Source: Burkholderiales bacterium (GTDB lineage: Bacteria > Pseudomonadota > Gammaproteobacteria > Burkholderiales > Burkholderiaceae_C). Taken from it: a stretch of DNA of 64,000 nucleotides. The stretch lies in assembly GCA_016000265.1 (NCBI GenBank), contig JAECRL010000010.1, forward strand, positions 1-64,000, read 5' to 3'. Below the pieces are notes generated by a model, which had not been told where the DNA came from, searched no databases, and was given only the letters and a program-made list of their open reading frames with translations. Shown in pieces: positions 1 through 8,874 of the stretch (within the stretch, counting starts at the first letter, position 1; the number at the start of each line of letters is the position of its first letter). Both the position numbers and the translations under genes were made by a program.

Positions 1-86
1 TGGAAAAGCTCAACGCCAACACCGTGGCCGACCTGCTCAAGATCGCCCTGGGCGCCAACGCCCCGGCCGCAGGCGCAACGAAGTAA
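1..86 (+). CDS. C-terminal end of a LuxR/FixJ-type response regulator (partial)
   Basis: Only the last 27 codons and the TAA stop lie in the window (reading frame beginning at base 3). The visible residues, EKLNANTVADLLKIALG followed by an Ala-rich tail, look like the last helix of a LuxR-type helix-turn-helix as found in FixJ-family response regulators, where a hydrophobic SVAELVRLA-like helix closes the DNA-binding domain. A response regulator next to folD also fits Burkholderiales gene order as I remember it. The receiver domain and most of the DNA-binding domain are outside the window, so the assignment rests on one helix plus context. Confidence 0.55.
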   Translation, partial: EKLNANTVADLLKIALGANAPAAGATK

Positions 87-108
87 GTCACCCGCCCCAA
101 GCGCACCG

Positions 109-132
109 AAGGCCGCCCGACGCGGCCTTTTT
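109..132 (+). terminator. Rho-independent terminator after the response regulator
   Basis: An 8-bp stem (aaggccgc at 109-116 pairing with gcggcctt at 122-129) closes a 5-nt loop and runs into a T tract. It lies 22 bp after the upstream stop codon and separates that gene from folD. Confidence 0.8.
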
Positions 133-173
133 CCATTCAAGCCCGCCTCTCTCACCCGCCTCCCGGAGCCCCC

Positions 174-1037
174 ATGACCGCCCAACTCATCGACGGCAAC
201 GCCCTGTCCAAGCAACTGCGAGGCGAAGTCGCCCAACGCGCCGCCGCCCTGACCGCCCGCGGCATCCAACCCGGCCTGGCCGTGGTCCTCGTGGGCGACA
301 ACCCCGCCAGCCAGGTCTACGTGCGCAACAAGGTCAAAGCGTGTGAGGAAGCCGGCTTCAAGTCCGTGCTGGAAAAGTACGATGCCTCGCTGACCGAGGC
401 CGAACTGCTGGCCCGCGTCGAAGCGCTCAACAACGACCCGTCCATCCACGGCATCCTGGTGCAATTGCCCCTGCCCAAGCACATCGACGACCACCAGGTC
501 ATCGAGGCCATCTCGCCCCTCAAGGACGTGGATGGCTTTCACGTTGCCAGCGCCGGCGCCCTGATGGTGGGTGAGGTGGGCTTCAAGGCCTGCACCCCCT
601 ACGGCTGCATGAAAATGCTCGAATCCATCGGCCTGAAAGACCTGCGCGGCCAGCACGCCGTGGTCATCGGCCGCTCCAACATCGTCGGCAAGCCCATGGC
701 CATGATGCTGCTGGCGGCCAACGCCACCGTCACCGTCACCCACAGCGGCACGGCCGACCTGGCGCACCACACCCGCCAGGCCGACATCGTGGTGGCGGCC
801 GTCGGCAAGCGCAACGTGCTCACCGCCGACATGGTCAAGCCGGGTGCCGTCGTCATCGACGTGGGCATGAACCGCGACGACGAAGGCAAGCTCTGCGGCG
901 ACGTGGATTTCGCCGGTGTCAAGGAAGTGGCGGGCCACATCACCCCCGTGCCCGGCGGGGTCGGCCCCATGACGATTACCATGTTGCTGGTCAACACCAT
1001 GGAGGCGGCCGAGCGCGCCGCTGCAGCCCAAGCATGA
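174..1037 (+). CDS. folD: Bifunctional methylenetetrahydrofolate dehydrogenase / methenyltetrahydrofolate cyclohydrolase
   Basis: FolD converts 5,10-methylene-THF to 5,10-methenyl-THF with NADP+, then hydrolyses it to 10-formyl-THF, supplying one-carbon units for purine and fMet-tRNA synthesis in the cytoplasm. At 287 aa it has the usual length. Visible signatures are the YVRNK segment (Tyr49, catalytic Lys53), the NADP-loop GRSNIVGKP (residues 166-174) and PGGVGPMT (260-267) near the C-terminus. The ATG follows a GGAG-like site. The stop overlaps the start of the next gene (M3 peptidase) by 4 nt (ATGA), so the two are probably translated from one mRNA. purL, another one-carbon-linked purine gene, lies in the same window but separately. 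Confidence 0.97.
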   Translation: MTAQLIDGNALSKQLRGEVAQRAAALTARGIQPGLAVVLVGDNPASQVYVRNKVKACEEAGFKSVLEKYDASLTEAELLARVEALNNDPSIHGILVQLPLPKHIDDHQVIEAISPLKDVDGFHVASAGALMVGEVGFKACTPYGCMKMLESIGLKDLRGQHAVVIGRSNIVGKPMAMMLLAANATVTVTHSGTADLAHHTRQADIVVAAVGKRNVLTADMVKPGAVVIDVGMNRDDEGKLCGDVDFAGVKEVAGHITPVPGGVGPMTITMLLVNTMEAAERAAAAQA

Positions 1038-3097
1038 GCCACAACCCCCTCCTCGACACCCAGGGCCTGCCCTGCTTCGATCAGATCAAGCCCGAGCACG
1101 TCACCCCCGCGCTCGACATCCTGCTGGCCGATGCCGAAGCGGCCCTGGCGCGCGTCACCAGCGCAGAGGTTCAGGCGGACTACGACGCCTTGTCGCTGCT
1201 GCTCGACGTGCCCACCGAGCGCATGGGCTGCGCCTGGGGCGCCGTGGGTCACCTCAACAGCGTGGCCGACACGCCGGAGTTGCGCGCGGCCTTCAACGAG
1301 AACCTGCCGCGCCTGACCGAGTTCTACACCCGCCTGGGTTCGGACGAGCGCCTGTACGCCAAGTACAAGGCCGTGGGCGCAGCAGACCAGTCGGCCCCGC
1401 CCGAGCGCCGGCTCTCGCCGGCCCGCCGACGCGCGCTGGACAACGCCCTGCGCGCCTTCGTGCTGGGTGGCGCCGAGTTGCAAGGCCCGGCCAAACAGCG
1501 CTACGCCGAAATCCAGGAGTTGCAGGCCGCCAAGTCACAGGCCTTCTCCGAGCACGTGATGGACGCCACCGACGCCTTCTCGCACATCGCGAGCACCGAC
1601 GAGCTGGCTGGTGTGCCGCAAGACGTGCAGGACGCCACCCGCACCACGGCCGAAACCGACACTCAGGGTGCAAGCAAAGCGGACCACAAGCTCACCCTGC
1701 ACATGCCCTGCTACCTGCCGGTGATGCAGTACGCCACGAACCGCGCCCTGCGCGAGACGATGTACCGCGCCTACAGCACGCGCGCCAGCGAGTTCGGGCC
1801 CGCCGAGCGCGACAACTCCCCGCTGATGCAGGACATCGTCGCGCTGCGCCAGGAAGAAGCCCAGCTGCTGGGCTACGCCAACTTCGCCGAGGTCTCGCTG
1901 GTGCCCAAGATGGCACAGAGCCCTCAGCAGGTCATGGACTTCCTGCGCGACCTCGCCCAGCGCGCCCGCCCCTACGCCGAAAAGGACATGGCCGAGCTGC
2001 GCGAGTTCGCGCGCACCGAGTGCGACCTGGCTGATCTGCAGGCCTGGGACGTGGCCTTCGTGAGCGAAAAGCTCAAGGAAGCCCGCTACGCCTTCAGCGA
2101 CCAGGAGGTCAAGCAGTACTTCACCGAGCCAACCGTGCTGCAAGGCCTGTTCGGACTGATCGAGACCCTGTTCGACGTCCAGATTTCGCCCGACACGGCC
2201 CCCGTCTGGCATGAGTCCGTGCGCTTTTTCCGCATCGAGCGCGCCGGCAAGCTGGTCGGTCAGTTCTACCTCGACCCCTACGCCCGCCCCGGCAAACGCC
2301 CGGGTGCCTGGATGGACGACGTGCGCGGCCGCTGGAAGCGCCCCGACAACCAGCTCACCCAGACCCCGGTGGCACACCTGGTGTGCAACTACGCCAAGGG
2401 CGTGGGCGACAAGCCCGCCTTGCTCACTCACGACGACGTCACCACCCTCTTCCACGAGTTCGGCCACGGCCTGCACCACATGCTCACCCAGGTCGATGAC
2501 ATCGGCGTGGCCGGCATCAGCGGCGTGGAGTGGGACGCCGTCGAGTTGCCCAGCCAGTTCATGGAGAACTTCTGCTGGGAGTGGGACGTGATCCAGAAGC
2601 TCACCCACCACGTCGACACCGGCGCGCACCTGCCGCGCGCCTTGTTCGACAAGATGGTGCAAGCCAAGAACTTCCAGAGCGGCATGCAGACCCTGCGCCA
2701 GATCGAGTTCTCGCTCTTTGACATGCGCCTGCACGCCGAACCCGGTGCCCAAGCCGACATCCAGAAGCTGCTCGAAGGGGTTCGCCAGGAGGTCGCCGTC
2801 AACATCCCGCCAGCATTCAACCGCTTCCAGCACAGCTTCTCGCACATTTTCGCGGGGGGCTACGCGGCCGGCTACTACAGCTACAAATGGGCCGAGGTGC
2901 TCTCCGCCGACGCCTACGCGGCGTTCGAGGAGGCCGCTTCGCCAGGTCAGGGCGTGCTCAACGCCGAGGTCGGCAAGCGTTACCGCCAGGCCATCCTCGA
3001 GGCCGGGGGCAGCCGTTCGGCCATGGAGAACTTCAAGGCCTTCCGCGGTCGCGAGCCCAGCATCGACGCCCTGCTGCGCCACCAGGGCATGGCTTGA
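1034..3097 (+). CDS. prlC: M3 family zinc oligopeptidase (oligopeptidase A type)
   Basis: This is a cytoplasmic thimet-type oligopeptidase that degrades short peptides, including cleaved signal peptides in the E. coli homologue OpdA/PrlC. The 687-aa length matches OpdA. The zinc motif is HEFGH at residues 474-478, with Glu475 as catalytic base, and a third-ligand Glu follows about 30 residues later in the context [10 protein letters not shown]. The C-terminal [19 protein letters not shown] segment is typical of M3A peptidases. It overlaps folD by 4 nt. Substrates cannot be told from sequence, and related M3 peptidases such as Dcp are less likely given the length and motif context. Confidence 0.93.
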   Translation: MSHNPLLDTQGLPCFDQIKPEHVTPALDILLADAEAALARVTSAEVQADYDALSLLLDVPTERMGCAWGAVGHLNSVADTPELRAAFNENLPRLTEFYTRLGSDERLYAKYKAVGAADQSAPPERRLSPARRRALDNALRAFVLGGAELQGPAKQRYAEIQELQAAKSQAFSEHVMDATDAFSHIASTDELAGVPQDVQDATRTTAETDTQGASKADHKLTLHMPCYLPVMQYATNRALRETMYRAYSTRASEFGPAERDNSPLMQDIVALRQEEAQLLGYANFAEVSLVPKMAQSPQQVMDFLRDLAQRARPYAEKDMAELREFARTECDLADLQAWDVAFVSEKLKEARYAFSDQEVKQYFTEPTVLQGLFGLIETLFDVQISPDTAPVWHESVRFFRIERAGKLVGQFYLDPYARPGKRPGAWMDDVRGRWKRPDNQLTQTPVAHLVCNYAKGVGDKPALLTHDDVTTLFHEFGHGLHHMLTQVDDIGVAGISGVEWDAVELPSQFMENFCWEWDVIQKLTHHVDTGAHLPRALFDKMVQAKNFQSGMQTLRQIEFSLFDMRLHAEPGAQADIQKLLEGVRQEVAVNIPPAFNRFQHSFSHIFAGGYAAGYYSYKWAEVLSADAYAAFEEAASPGQGVLNAEVGKRYRQAILEAGGSRSAMENFKAFRGREPSIDALLRHQGMA

Positions 3098-3120
3098 GGC
3101 GCTTCACAGGAGACAAGCGC

Positions 3121-3762
3121 ATGCGTCAGTTGAACCCTCGGCACGACGCCACCGGTCGATTCCAGGCCCTGTGCCTCGGGGTCGCAGGGGCGTGCCTGCT
3201 CAGCCTGTCTGCCCCCGCGTGGTCGGCCTACAAGGTGGTCGGCCCGGACGGGCGCGTCACCTACACAGACCGCCCCCCCACCAGCCAGGCCGCCCAGCCC
3301 GTTCGCAAGGGCTCGGCCGACGCGCCCGGTGCCACCCTGCCCTACGAACTCCAGCAACTGGTGCAACGCCACCCCGTGACTTTGTTCACCAGCAAGGAGT
3401 GCGCCCCTTGCGAGATCGGGCGGCAGTTGCTGCGCTCGCGCGGCGTGCCTTACTCCGAAAAAACCGTCGACACCCCGGAAGACATCCGGGCCTTCCGCGA
3501 GCGCGAAGGCAGCGATCAGTTGCCCACGCTGCGCATCGGCAAACAACAGCTGGTCGGCTTGCAGCAGTCCGAATGGAACAGCTACCTCGACGCCGCCGGT
3601 TACCCGCAGGCGTCGGCGCTGCCCGCGGGCTACCGCGCCCCCGCACCCAGCCCGCTGGCGCCGCCCCCTGCTCGCAACGACGCCTCCACCTCCGCCCCTC
3701 GGGCCAGCACCCCGCCTGCGCCCCCTCCCGGTGGCAACGCCCCGCCTGGCTTCCGCTTCTGA
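3121..3762 (+). CDS. Secreted DUF4124-glutaredoxin-like protein
   Basis: The 213-aa protein starts at an ATG preceded by AGGAG (3107-3111). It has a signal peptide (hydrophobic stretch about residues 17-34, likely cleavage after AWSA), then a short DUF4124 segment (YKVVGPDGRVTYTDRPP) and a glutaredoxin-like domain from about residue 84 with a redox pair Cys94-Ala-Pro-Cys97 and a thioredoxin-fold cis-Pro region (QLPTLRIG). The C-terminal 50 residues are Pro/Ala-rich and probably disordered. A periplasmic thiol-disulfide role is inferred; the substrate is unknown. Its 3' end overlaps the next gene by 32 bp if that gene uses its first ATG. Confidence 0.8.
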   Translation: MRQLNPRHDATGRFQALCLGVAGACLLSLSAPAWSAYKVVGPDGRVTYTDRPPTSQAAQPVRKGSADAPGATLPYELQQLVQRHPVTLFTSKECAPCEIGRQLLRSRGVPYSEKTVDTPEDIRAFREREGSDQLPTLRIGKQQLVGLQQSEWNSYLDAAGYPQASALPAGYRAPAPSPLAPPPARNDASTSAPRASTPPAPPPGGNAPPGFRF

Positions 3763-5089
3763 TCGATCGCCTGTTTTGACCTCAGCTCACCCCGACACCG
3801 CCGCCCCAGCCACCGCCCCCACCTCCGAGCCTCGGCGCGTCTCTCACGCCGTCGCCATCATCGGCGCCGGCCCCGCGGGCCTGATGGCCGCCGAGGTGCT
3901 GGCCTCGCGCGGCATCCAGGTCGACCTGTACGACGCCATGCCCTCGGTGGGGCGCAAGTTCCTGCTCGCGGGACGGGGGGGGCTCAACCTGACGCACTCC
4001 GAGCCGTTCGAGCGCTTCGTCACGCGCTTCGCCGAGCGCACGCCGGCGCTGACCGATGGCCTGCAGGCCTTCGGCCCCGACGCCTTGCGCGAATGGACCC
4101 ATGGCCTGGGCGTGGACACCTTCGTGGGCACCTCCGGTCGCGTCTTCCCCACCGACATGAAGGCCGCGCCCCTGCTGCGCGCCTGGTTGAGCCGCCTGCG
4201 CGCCGCGGGCGTGCGCCTGCACGCGCGGCACCGCTGGCAGGGCTGGACGCCCGACGGCTTGCTGGACATCCAGGGGCCTCATGAGCGCCTGTTCGTGTCG
4301 GCCCAGGCCACCGTGCTGGCCTTGGGAGGCGGCAGCTGGTCGCGCCTGGGCTCCGATGGCCGCTGGCTGCCCTGGTTGACCGAGCGAGGGGTCGACGTTG
4401 CCCCGCTGCAGCCGTCGAACTGCGGCTTCGACGTCGCCGCCACGCGAGCCGACGTCACGGGGTGGTCCGAGCACCTGCGCACGCGCTTCGCGGGCCAGCC
4501 AATCAAACCGGTTGCCTTGAGCTTCACCGACGTCAACGGGCAGACCGACTCGAAACAAGGTGAATTCGTCGTGACCGACACCGGCATCGAGGGCAGCCTG
4601 GTCTACGCCTTCTCGGCCCGCATCCGCGAGCGCATCGCCCGAGATGGCGAGGCCACGGTGCACCTGAACCTGCTGCCCGCCCACAGCGCCGAGACCGTGC
4701 TGGCCGAGACGCGCCGCGCCAGAGGGCCGCGCAGCCTGGCCACCCACCTCAAGAGCCGCCTGGGGCTGCAAGGCCTGAAGATGGCGTTGCTGCACGAGGT
4801 GCTGCCGACCGAGGTCCTTCAGGACCCGAAGGCCCTGGCCGAGGCCATTCAGCACCTGCCGATCAAATTGAAGGCGGCCCGCCCGATGGACGAGGCCATC
4901 AGCACCGCGGGCGGCGTGCGATTTGAAGCGCTGGACGACGGCTTGATGCTGCGCGCCCTGCCGGGGGTGTTTTGCGCTGGAGAGATGCTCGACTGGGAGG
5001 CCCCCACAGGCGGCTACCTGCTGACCGCGACGATGGCCACCGGCCGCACCGCGGCCGAGGGCGTGGTGCGTCGATTGCAGGGGAGCTGA
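3731..5089 (+). CDS. TIGR03862/HI0933-family FAD-dependent oxidoreductase
   Basis: This is a 452-aa flavoprotein with an N-terminal Rossmann motif IIGAGPAGLMAAE (GxGxxG about residues 45-50) and the C-terminal signature GVFCAGEMLDWEAPTGGYLL of the HI0933/BaiN-like family. Cellular function is not established for this subgroup. The first 38 residues (Ala/Pro/Thr-rich) have no counterpart in the fold and overlap the preceding gene, so a TTG downstream in the same frame (about 3776) could be the true start. The stop lies 3 bp from that of convergent rpiA. Confidence 0.85.
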   Translation: MATPRLASASDRSPVLTSAHPDTAAPATAPTSEPRRVSHAVAIIGAGPAGLMAAEVLASRGIQVDLYDAMPSVGRKFLLAGRGGLNLTHSEPFERFVTRFAERTPALTDGLQAFGPDALREWTHGLGVDTFVGTSGRVFPTDMKAAPLLRAWLSRLRAAGVRLHARHRWQGWTPDGLLDIQGPHERLFVSAQATVLALGGGSWSRLGSDGRWLPWLTERGVDVAPLQPSNCGFDVAATRADVTGWSEHLRTRFAGQPIKPVALSFTDVNGQTDSKQGEFVVTDTGIEGSLVYAFSARIRERIARDGEATVHLNLLPAHSAETVLAETRRARGPRSLATHLKSRLGLQGLKMALLHEVLPTEVLQDPKALAEAIQHLPIKLKAARPMDEAISTAGGVRFEALDDGLMLRALPGVFCAGEMLDWEAPTGGYLLTATMATGRTAAEGVVRRLQGS

Positions 5090-5092
5090 GCT

Positions 5093-5776
5093 TCAGAAAC
5101 TCAGCGTCTTGACCCCTGCTGAAGTGCCCAGCAGGCAGACGGTGGCCTTGTTGCGGGCGAACACGCCGACGGTCACCACACCGGGCCACTGGTTGACGTC
5201 GGACTCGAAGCGCGCTGGCTCGGTGATCTGCAGGCCGGTGACGTCGACGATGATGTTGCCGTTGTCGGTCGTCACGCCCTCGCGCACCTGGGCGTGGCCG
5301 CCCAGCTTGGCGAAGGCCCGGATGACCTGCGCCGCCGCCATCGGGATGACCTCCACCGGCAGCGGAAAGCGCCCCAGCGACGAGACCAGCTTGGACTCGT
5401 CGGCGATGCACACGAAGCGCTCGGCCAGTTCCGCGACGATCTTCTCGCGCGTGAGCGCAGCGCCCCCGCCCTTGATCATGTTGCCCGCGTGGTCGATTTC
5501 GTCGGCACCGTCCACGTACACGCCCAGCCCCGTCACCGACTCGGCTGGCAGCACGGGCACGCCCAGCGCTTGCAGTCGCTGGGTGCTGCGCACCGAGCTG
5601 GAGACGGCGCCCGAGACGCGCTGCGGGTCAGCACGGAGCGCCTCGCCCAGCGCATCGATGAACTTGTCCACCGTCGAGCCGGTTCCCACGCCCACGACGC
5701 AGCCAGCCGGAACGTGTTCCAGGGCCGCGCGGCCCACCAGGGTTTTCAGTTCGTCTTGGGTCAAGGAGGTGGACAT
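5093..5776 (-). CDS. rpiA: Ribose-5-phosphate isomerase A
   Basis: RpiA interconverts ribose-5-phosphate and ribulose-5-phosphate in the non-oxidative pentose phosphate pathway and feeds PRPP synthesis. The 227-aa protein has the phosphate-binding GTGSTV motif (31-36), DGADE (89-93) with the catalytic-site aspartates, and [11 protein letters not shown] (102-112) carrying the conserved Lys and catalytic Glu. It lies 41 bp downstream of the DUF1624 membrane protein on the same strand, so they may be cotranscribed. It converges on the flavoprotein gene with 3 bp between stops. Confidence 0.96.
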   Translation of the reverse strand: MSTSLTQDELKTLVGRAALEHVPAGCVVGVGTGSTVDKFIDALGEALRADPQRVSGAVSSSVRSTQRLQALGVPVLPAESVTGLGVYVDGADEIDHAGNMIKGGGAALTREKIVAELAERFVCIADESKLVSSLGRFPLPVEVIPMAAAQVIRAFAKLGGHAQVREGVTTDNGNIIVDVTGLQITEPARFESDVNQWPGVVTVGVFARNKATVCLLGTSAGVKTLSF

Positions 5777-5817
5777 GGTGGGCTCGGGAGTCGGTTAAGT
5801 CGTTGAAAATGGGCGCT

Positions 5818-6636
5818 TCAGGCCCCGCCTCGCAGGTGAAGCCAAGCCATCAGGCCGCCGATGAAAACGGGCTGGTGGACCATGTAGAACGTCAGGCTCC
5901 AGCGGCCCAGGCTCACCAGCGCCTGCCAGCTCGCGCCACCGGCGCGCGACAGGCCGACATTGTCACCCGAAGCCGATGACAGCCAGCTTGGGCGGTGCCG
6001 CAACATCCACTGCGTGGCGGCCATGCCCCACCACATCACACCCAGCCAGGGCAGGACGGGAACGAAATCCTCCGTGACCGGTTTGTGCGTGACCAGCCCG
6101 ACCCAGTTGGTGGCCCGGGTGTCGAAGAAGGGGTGCGAGATGAGCGACGGCAGCAGCAGCGCCAGCAGGCCCAAGGGCCACAGCCAGGGCCCCAGCGACG
6201 CCGACAGGCGCGCCACCACCAGCATCACGGCCATGCCGTGCAGCACACCAAACGAGATGTAGCTGCGGGGGAACATGAGCCAGCTGCCCAGGCTGACCAG
6301 CGCGGCGCACGCCACCACCTGCGCCCAGCGACGCCAGAACCTCGGCCAGGACTGCCCTTGAGCCGCGGCCACGGCCTGGCCGGCACCGGCGCACAGCAGG
6401 AACGTCGACAGGATGCAGGTGCGCTGCCAGGTCCAGAACGGGTCGCGGTAGAAATCGGCGTCGATCAGGCGGTGCGTGGCCAGGTCGAAGCAGAAATGAA
6501 AGGTCGCCATCCACAACAAGGCGGCGCCACGCAGGGCGTCGATGCGGTCGAGCCGCGTCGACGTGACATCCGTCACCCGTCGAGCGCCCTGTTCTGCGGG
6601 GACTTCACGCCCCGAATTGCCCTTTTTTCGTGCCAT
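5818..6636 (-). CDS. DUF1624 / heparan-alpha-glucosaminide N-acetyltransferase-like membrane protein
   Basis: This 272-aa integral membrane protein shows the DUF1624 opening RIDALRGAALLWMATFHFCFDL followed by about six more hydrophobic segments and a C-terminal LTFYMVHQPVFIG segment. Members are predicted acyltransferase-like membrane proteins; the substrate is unknown. I place the start at ATG 6636 (MARKKGN). A possible -10 element (TACTAT, minus strand) lies only 4 nt upstream, so the true start may be further in, for example a GTG at 6576 just before the conserved region. The open frame extends far upstream, but that part is antisense to the next gene and is rejected. Confidence 0.75.
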   Translation of the reverse strand: MARKKGNSGREVPAEQGARRVTDVTSTRLDRIDALRGAALLWMATFHFCFDLATHRLIDADFYRDPFWTWQRTCILSTFLLCAGAGQAVAAAQGQSWPRFWRRWAQVVACAALVSLGSWLMFPRSYISFGVLHGMAVMLVVARLSASLGPWLWPLGLLALLLPSLISHPFFDTRATNWVGLVTHKPVTEDFVPVLPWLGVMWWGMAATQWMLRHRPSWLSSASGDNVGLSRAGGASWQALVSLGRWSLTFYMVHQPVFIGGLMAWLHLRGGA

Positions 6637-6738
6637 CGCGATAGTATCGGCCCTCCCGGAGGCGGGCTGCGCCCAGCTCGCTGCCCCAAGCCTTCGTCCT
6701 GCGCCCCGCGCCCTCACTTGCTCTTGTTGTCCGCCGCC

Positions 6739-8733
6739 ATGTCCCTGCCCCCCCACCAGATTGAACTGCTCGCCCCGGCGCGCACCGCCGACATCGGCAT
6801 CGAAGCGGTCAACCACGGCGCCGACGCCATCTACATCGGCGGGCCCTCCTTCGGGGCGCGCAGCAACGCCAGCAACGAAGTCAGCGACATCGCCCGATTG
6901 GTGCAGCATGCGCACCGCTATCACGCCAAGGTGTTCACCACGCTCAACACCATCTTGCGCGACGACGAGCTGGAGCCCGCGCGCAAGATGATCTGGGAGT
7001 TGCACGACGCGGGCGTGGACGCCCTGATCGTGCAGGACATGGGCCTGCTGGAGCTGGACCTGCCCCCCATCCAGCTGCACGCCAGCACGCAGACCGACAT
7101 CCGCACGCCTGAGAAGGCCCGCTTCCTGCAAGACGCCGGCTTCAGCCAGATCGTGCTGGCACGCGAGCTCACGCTCGAACAAATCCGGGACGTCGCGGGC
7201 GCCCTCGACCCCAACCGTTGCGGCATCGAGTTCTTCATCCATGGCGCCCTGTGCGTGGCCTACAGCGGCCAGTGCTTCATCAGCCACGCGCACACGGGTC
7301 GCAGCGCCAACCGCGGCGACTGCTCGCAAGCCTGCCGCCTGCCCTACAACGTGCTCGACGGCAGCGGCCAGGTCGTGGCCTTCGAGCAGCACGTGCTGTC
7401 CATGAAGGACAACGACCAGAGCGCCAACCTCAACGCCTTGATCGACGCCGGCGTGCGCTCCTTCAAGATCGAAGGCCGCTACAAGGACATGGGCTACGTG
7501 AAGAACATCACCGCCCACTACCGCCTGCTGCTCGACGAGATCCTGGAGCAGCGACCCGAACTGGCGCGCGCCTCGTCGGGCGAGTGCACCTTCTACTTCC
7601 AGCCCGAGCCGGACCGCAACTTCAATCGCGGCGCCACCGACTACTTCGTCAACGGGCGCAAGGAAGACATCGGCGCCTTCGAGTCCCCCAAACACCTGGG
7701 CCTGCCGCTGGGCGAGGTCGCCAAGGTGGGCGACAAGTGGTTCGACGTGGCCATCGAGCCCACCGAGGGCAGCGCCGACGACCCCAGCCACGGCATCCAC
7801 AACGGCGACGGCCTGAACTACCTGACGCTGACCAAGGACGTCGTCGGCGTGCAGGTCAACACGGCCGAGCCGGTGGGCAAGTCGGGCCGCCTGTGGCGTG
7901 TGTTCCCCAATGAGGGCATCGAGACGCTCAAGGACCTGCAGTCGGGCGTGGCCATCAACCGCAACCGCGACCGCGCCTGGGAAAACCTGCTGAGCAAGAA
8001 ATCGTCAGAGCGCCGCATCGGCCTGTGGGCGACACTGGGCGAAACACCCGATGGGCTGACGCTTCAATTGACCGACGAAGACGGCCACAGCGCCGAGGCC
8101 CGGGTGGCCTGCGACAAGCAGGTGCCTCAGGACGCGCAACGCGCCGAGGCCACCCTGCGCGAGCAGGTCGGCAAGCTGGGCACCACGATCTTCCAGGCCA
8201 GCGACCTGACGCTCCAGCTGAGTCAACCCTGGTTCGTGCCGGCGTCCGCCCTCAACGCCCTGCGCCGCGACGCCGTGGCCGCTCTGGAAGCCGCGCGCGA
8301 GGCCGCCCGCGAGCGCCCGCAGCGCGCCGCCGCGATCCAACCCCCTGCGCCCTACCCGGACGACTCCCTGAGCTACCTGGCCAACGTCTTCAACCACAAG
8401 GCGCGGGACTTCTACGCCAAACACGGCGTGAAGGTCATCGAGCCCGCCTACGAAAGCCACGAGGAGCTCGGCGAGGTCAGCCTGATGATCACCAAGCACT
8501 GCGTGCGCTTCTCGCTGAGCCTGTGCCCCAAGCAGGCCAAGGGCGTGCAAGGCGTGCAGGGTCAGGTCAAAGCCGAGCCGCTTCAACTCATCAACGGCAA
8601 GGAAAAGCTGACGCTGCGCTTCGATTGCAAGCCCTGCGAGATGCACGTGGTCGGCAAGATGAAGAAGTCGGTGCTCAACCAGGTGCTGGCTGCGCCCATT
8701 CAGTTCTACCGCAGCCGTCCCGCCAGCGCTTGA
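6739..8733 (+). CDS. rlhA: U32 family protein, 23S rRNA cytidine hydroxylation type (RlhA/YdcP)
   Basis: At 664 aa it has the length of E. coli RlhA (YdcP), which is needed for 5-hydroxylation of C2501 in 23S rRNA. The U32 signature is clear: EFFIHGALCVAYSGQC followed by GDCSQAC, giving Cys172, Cys179, Cys195 and Cys199. Related U32 proteins UbiU/UbiV bind a 4Fe-4S cluster with conserved cysteines, so cluster binding is a fair inference. A C-terminal domain contains KHCVR, SLCPK and CKPCEMH, which look like additional metal-type cysteines. The ATG start is the one directly before LPPHQIELLAPA; longer upstream frames are antisense to the divergent DUF1624 gene. A terminator follows. Confidence 0.82.
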   Translation: MSLPPHQIELLAPARTADIGIEAVNHGADAIYIGGPSFGARSNASNEVSDIARLVQHAHRYHAKVFTTLNTILRDDELEPARKMIWELHDAGVDALIVQDMGLLELDLPPIQLHASTQTDIRTPEKARFLQDAGFSQIVLARELTLEQIRDVAGALDPNRCGIEFFIHGALCVAYSGQCFISHAHTGRSANRGDCSQACRLPYNVLDGSGQVVAFEQHVLSMKDNDQSANLNALIDAGVRSFKIEGRYKDMGYVKNITAHYRLLLDEILEQRPELARASSGECTFYFQPEPDRNFNRGATDYFVNGRKEDIGAFESPKHLGLPLGEVAKVGDKWFDVAIEPTEGSADDPSHGIHNGDGLNYLTLTKDVVGVQVNTAEPVGKSGRLWRVFPNEGIETLKDLQSGVAINRNRDRAWENLLSKKSSERRIGLWATLGETPDGLTLQLTDEDGHSAEARVACDKQVPQDAQRAEATLREQVGKLGTTIFQASDLTLQLSQPWFVPASALNALRRDAVAALEAAREAARERPQRAAAIQPPAPYPDDSLSYLANVFNHKARDFYAKHGVKVIEPAYESHEELGEVSLMITKHCVRFSLSLCPKQAKGVQGVQGQVKAEPLQLINGKEKLTLRFDCKPCEMHVVGKMKKSVLNQVLAAPIQFYRSRPASA

Positions 8734-8736
8734 GGT

Positions 8737-8770
8737 CCGGTGCCCTGGGGGGCATCCGGGTTTCATTTTT
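8737..8770 (+). terminator. Probable terminator of the rlhA-like gene
   Basis: CCGGTGCC (8737-8744) can pair with GGCATCCGG (8751-8759) with one mismatch or bulge, followed by a T-rich run (gtttcattttt). It lies just after the stop codon. Confidence 0.55.
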
Positions 8771-8874
8771 GCCATCTCGTGCAGAAATGGCGGATCGCAG
8801 CGCCGCGTGTGCGCAGCCCATCGGCGCAACTCCTAACCTCAGGCCAACCCTCAGGCTGAGCACGGAGATGAACG

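Noticed and set aside
5995..6738. Upstream extension of the U32 (rlhA-like) gene
   Set aside because: The extension is antisense to the DUF1624 gene and has low-complexity Arg/Gln-rich sequence; the family N-terminus begins at 6739.
6637..7800. Upstream extension of the DUF1624 protein to 660 residues
   Set aside because: Antisense to rlhA; Gly/Ala/Val/Leu-rich without a domain. The DUF1624 core starts near residue 20 of the shorter protein.
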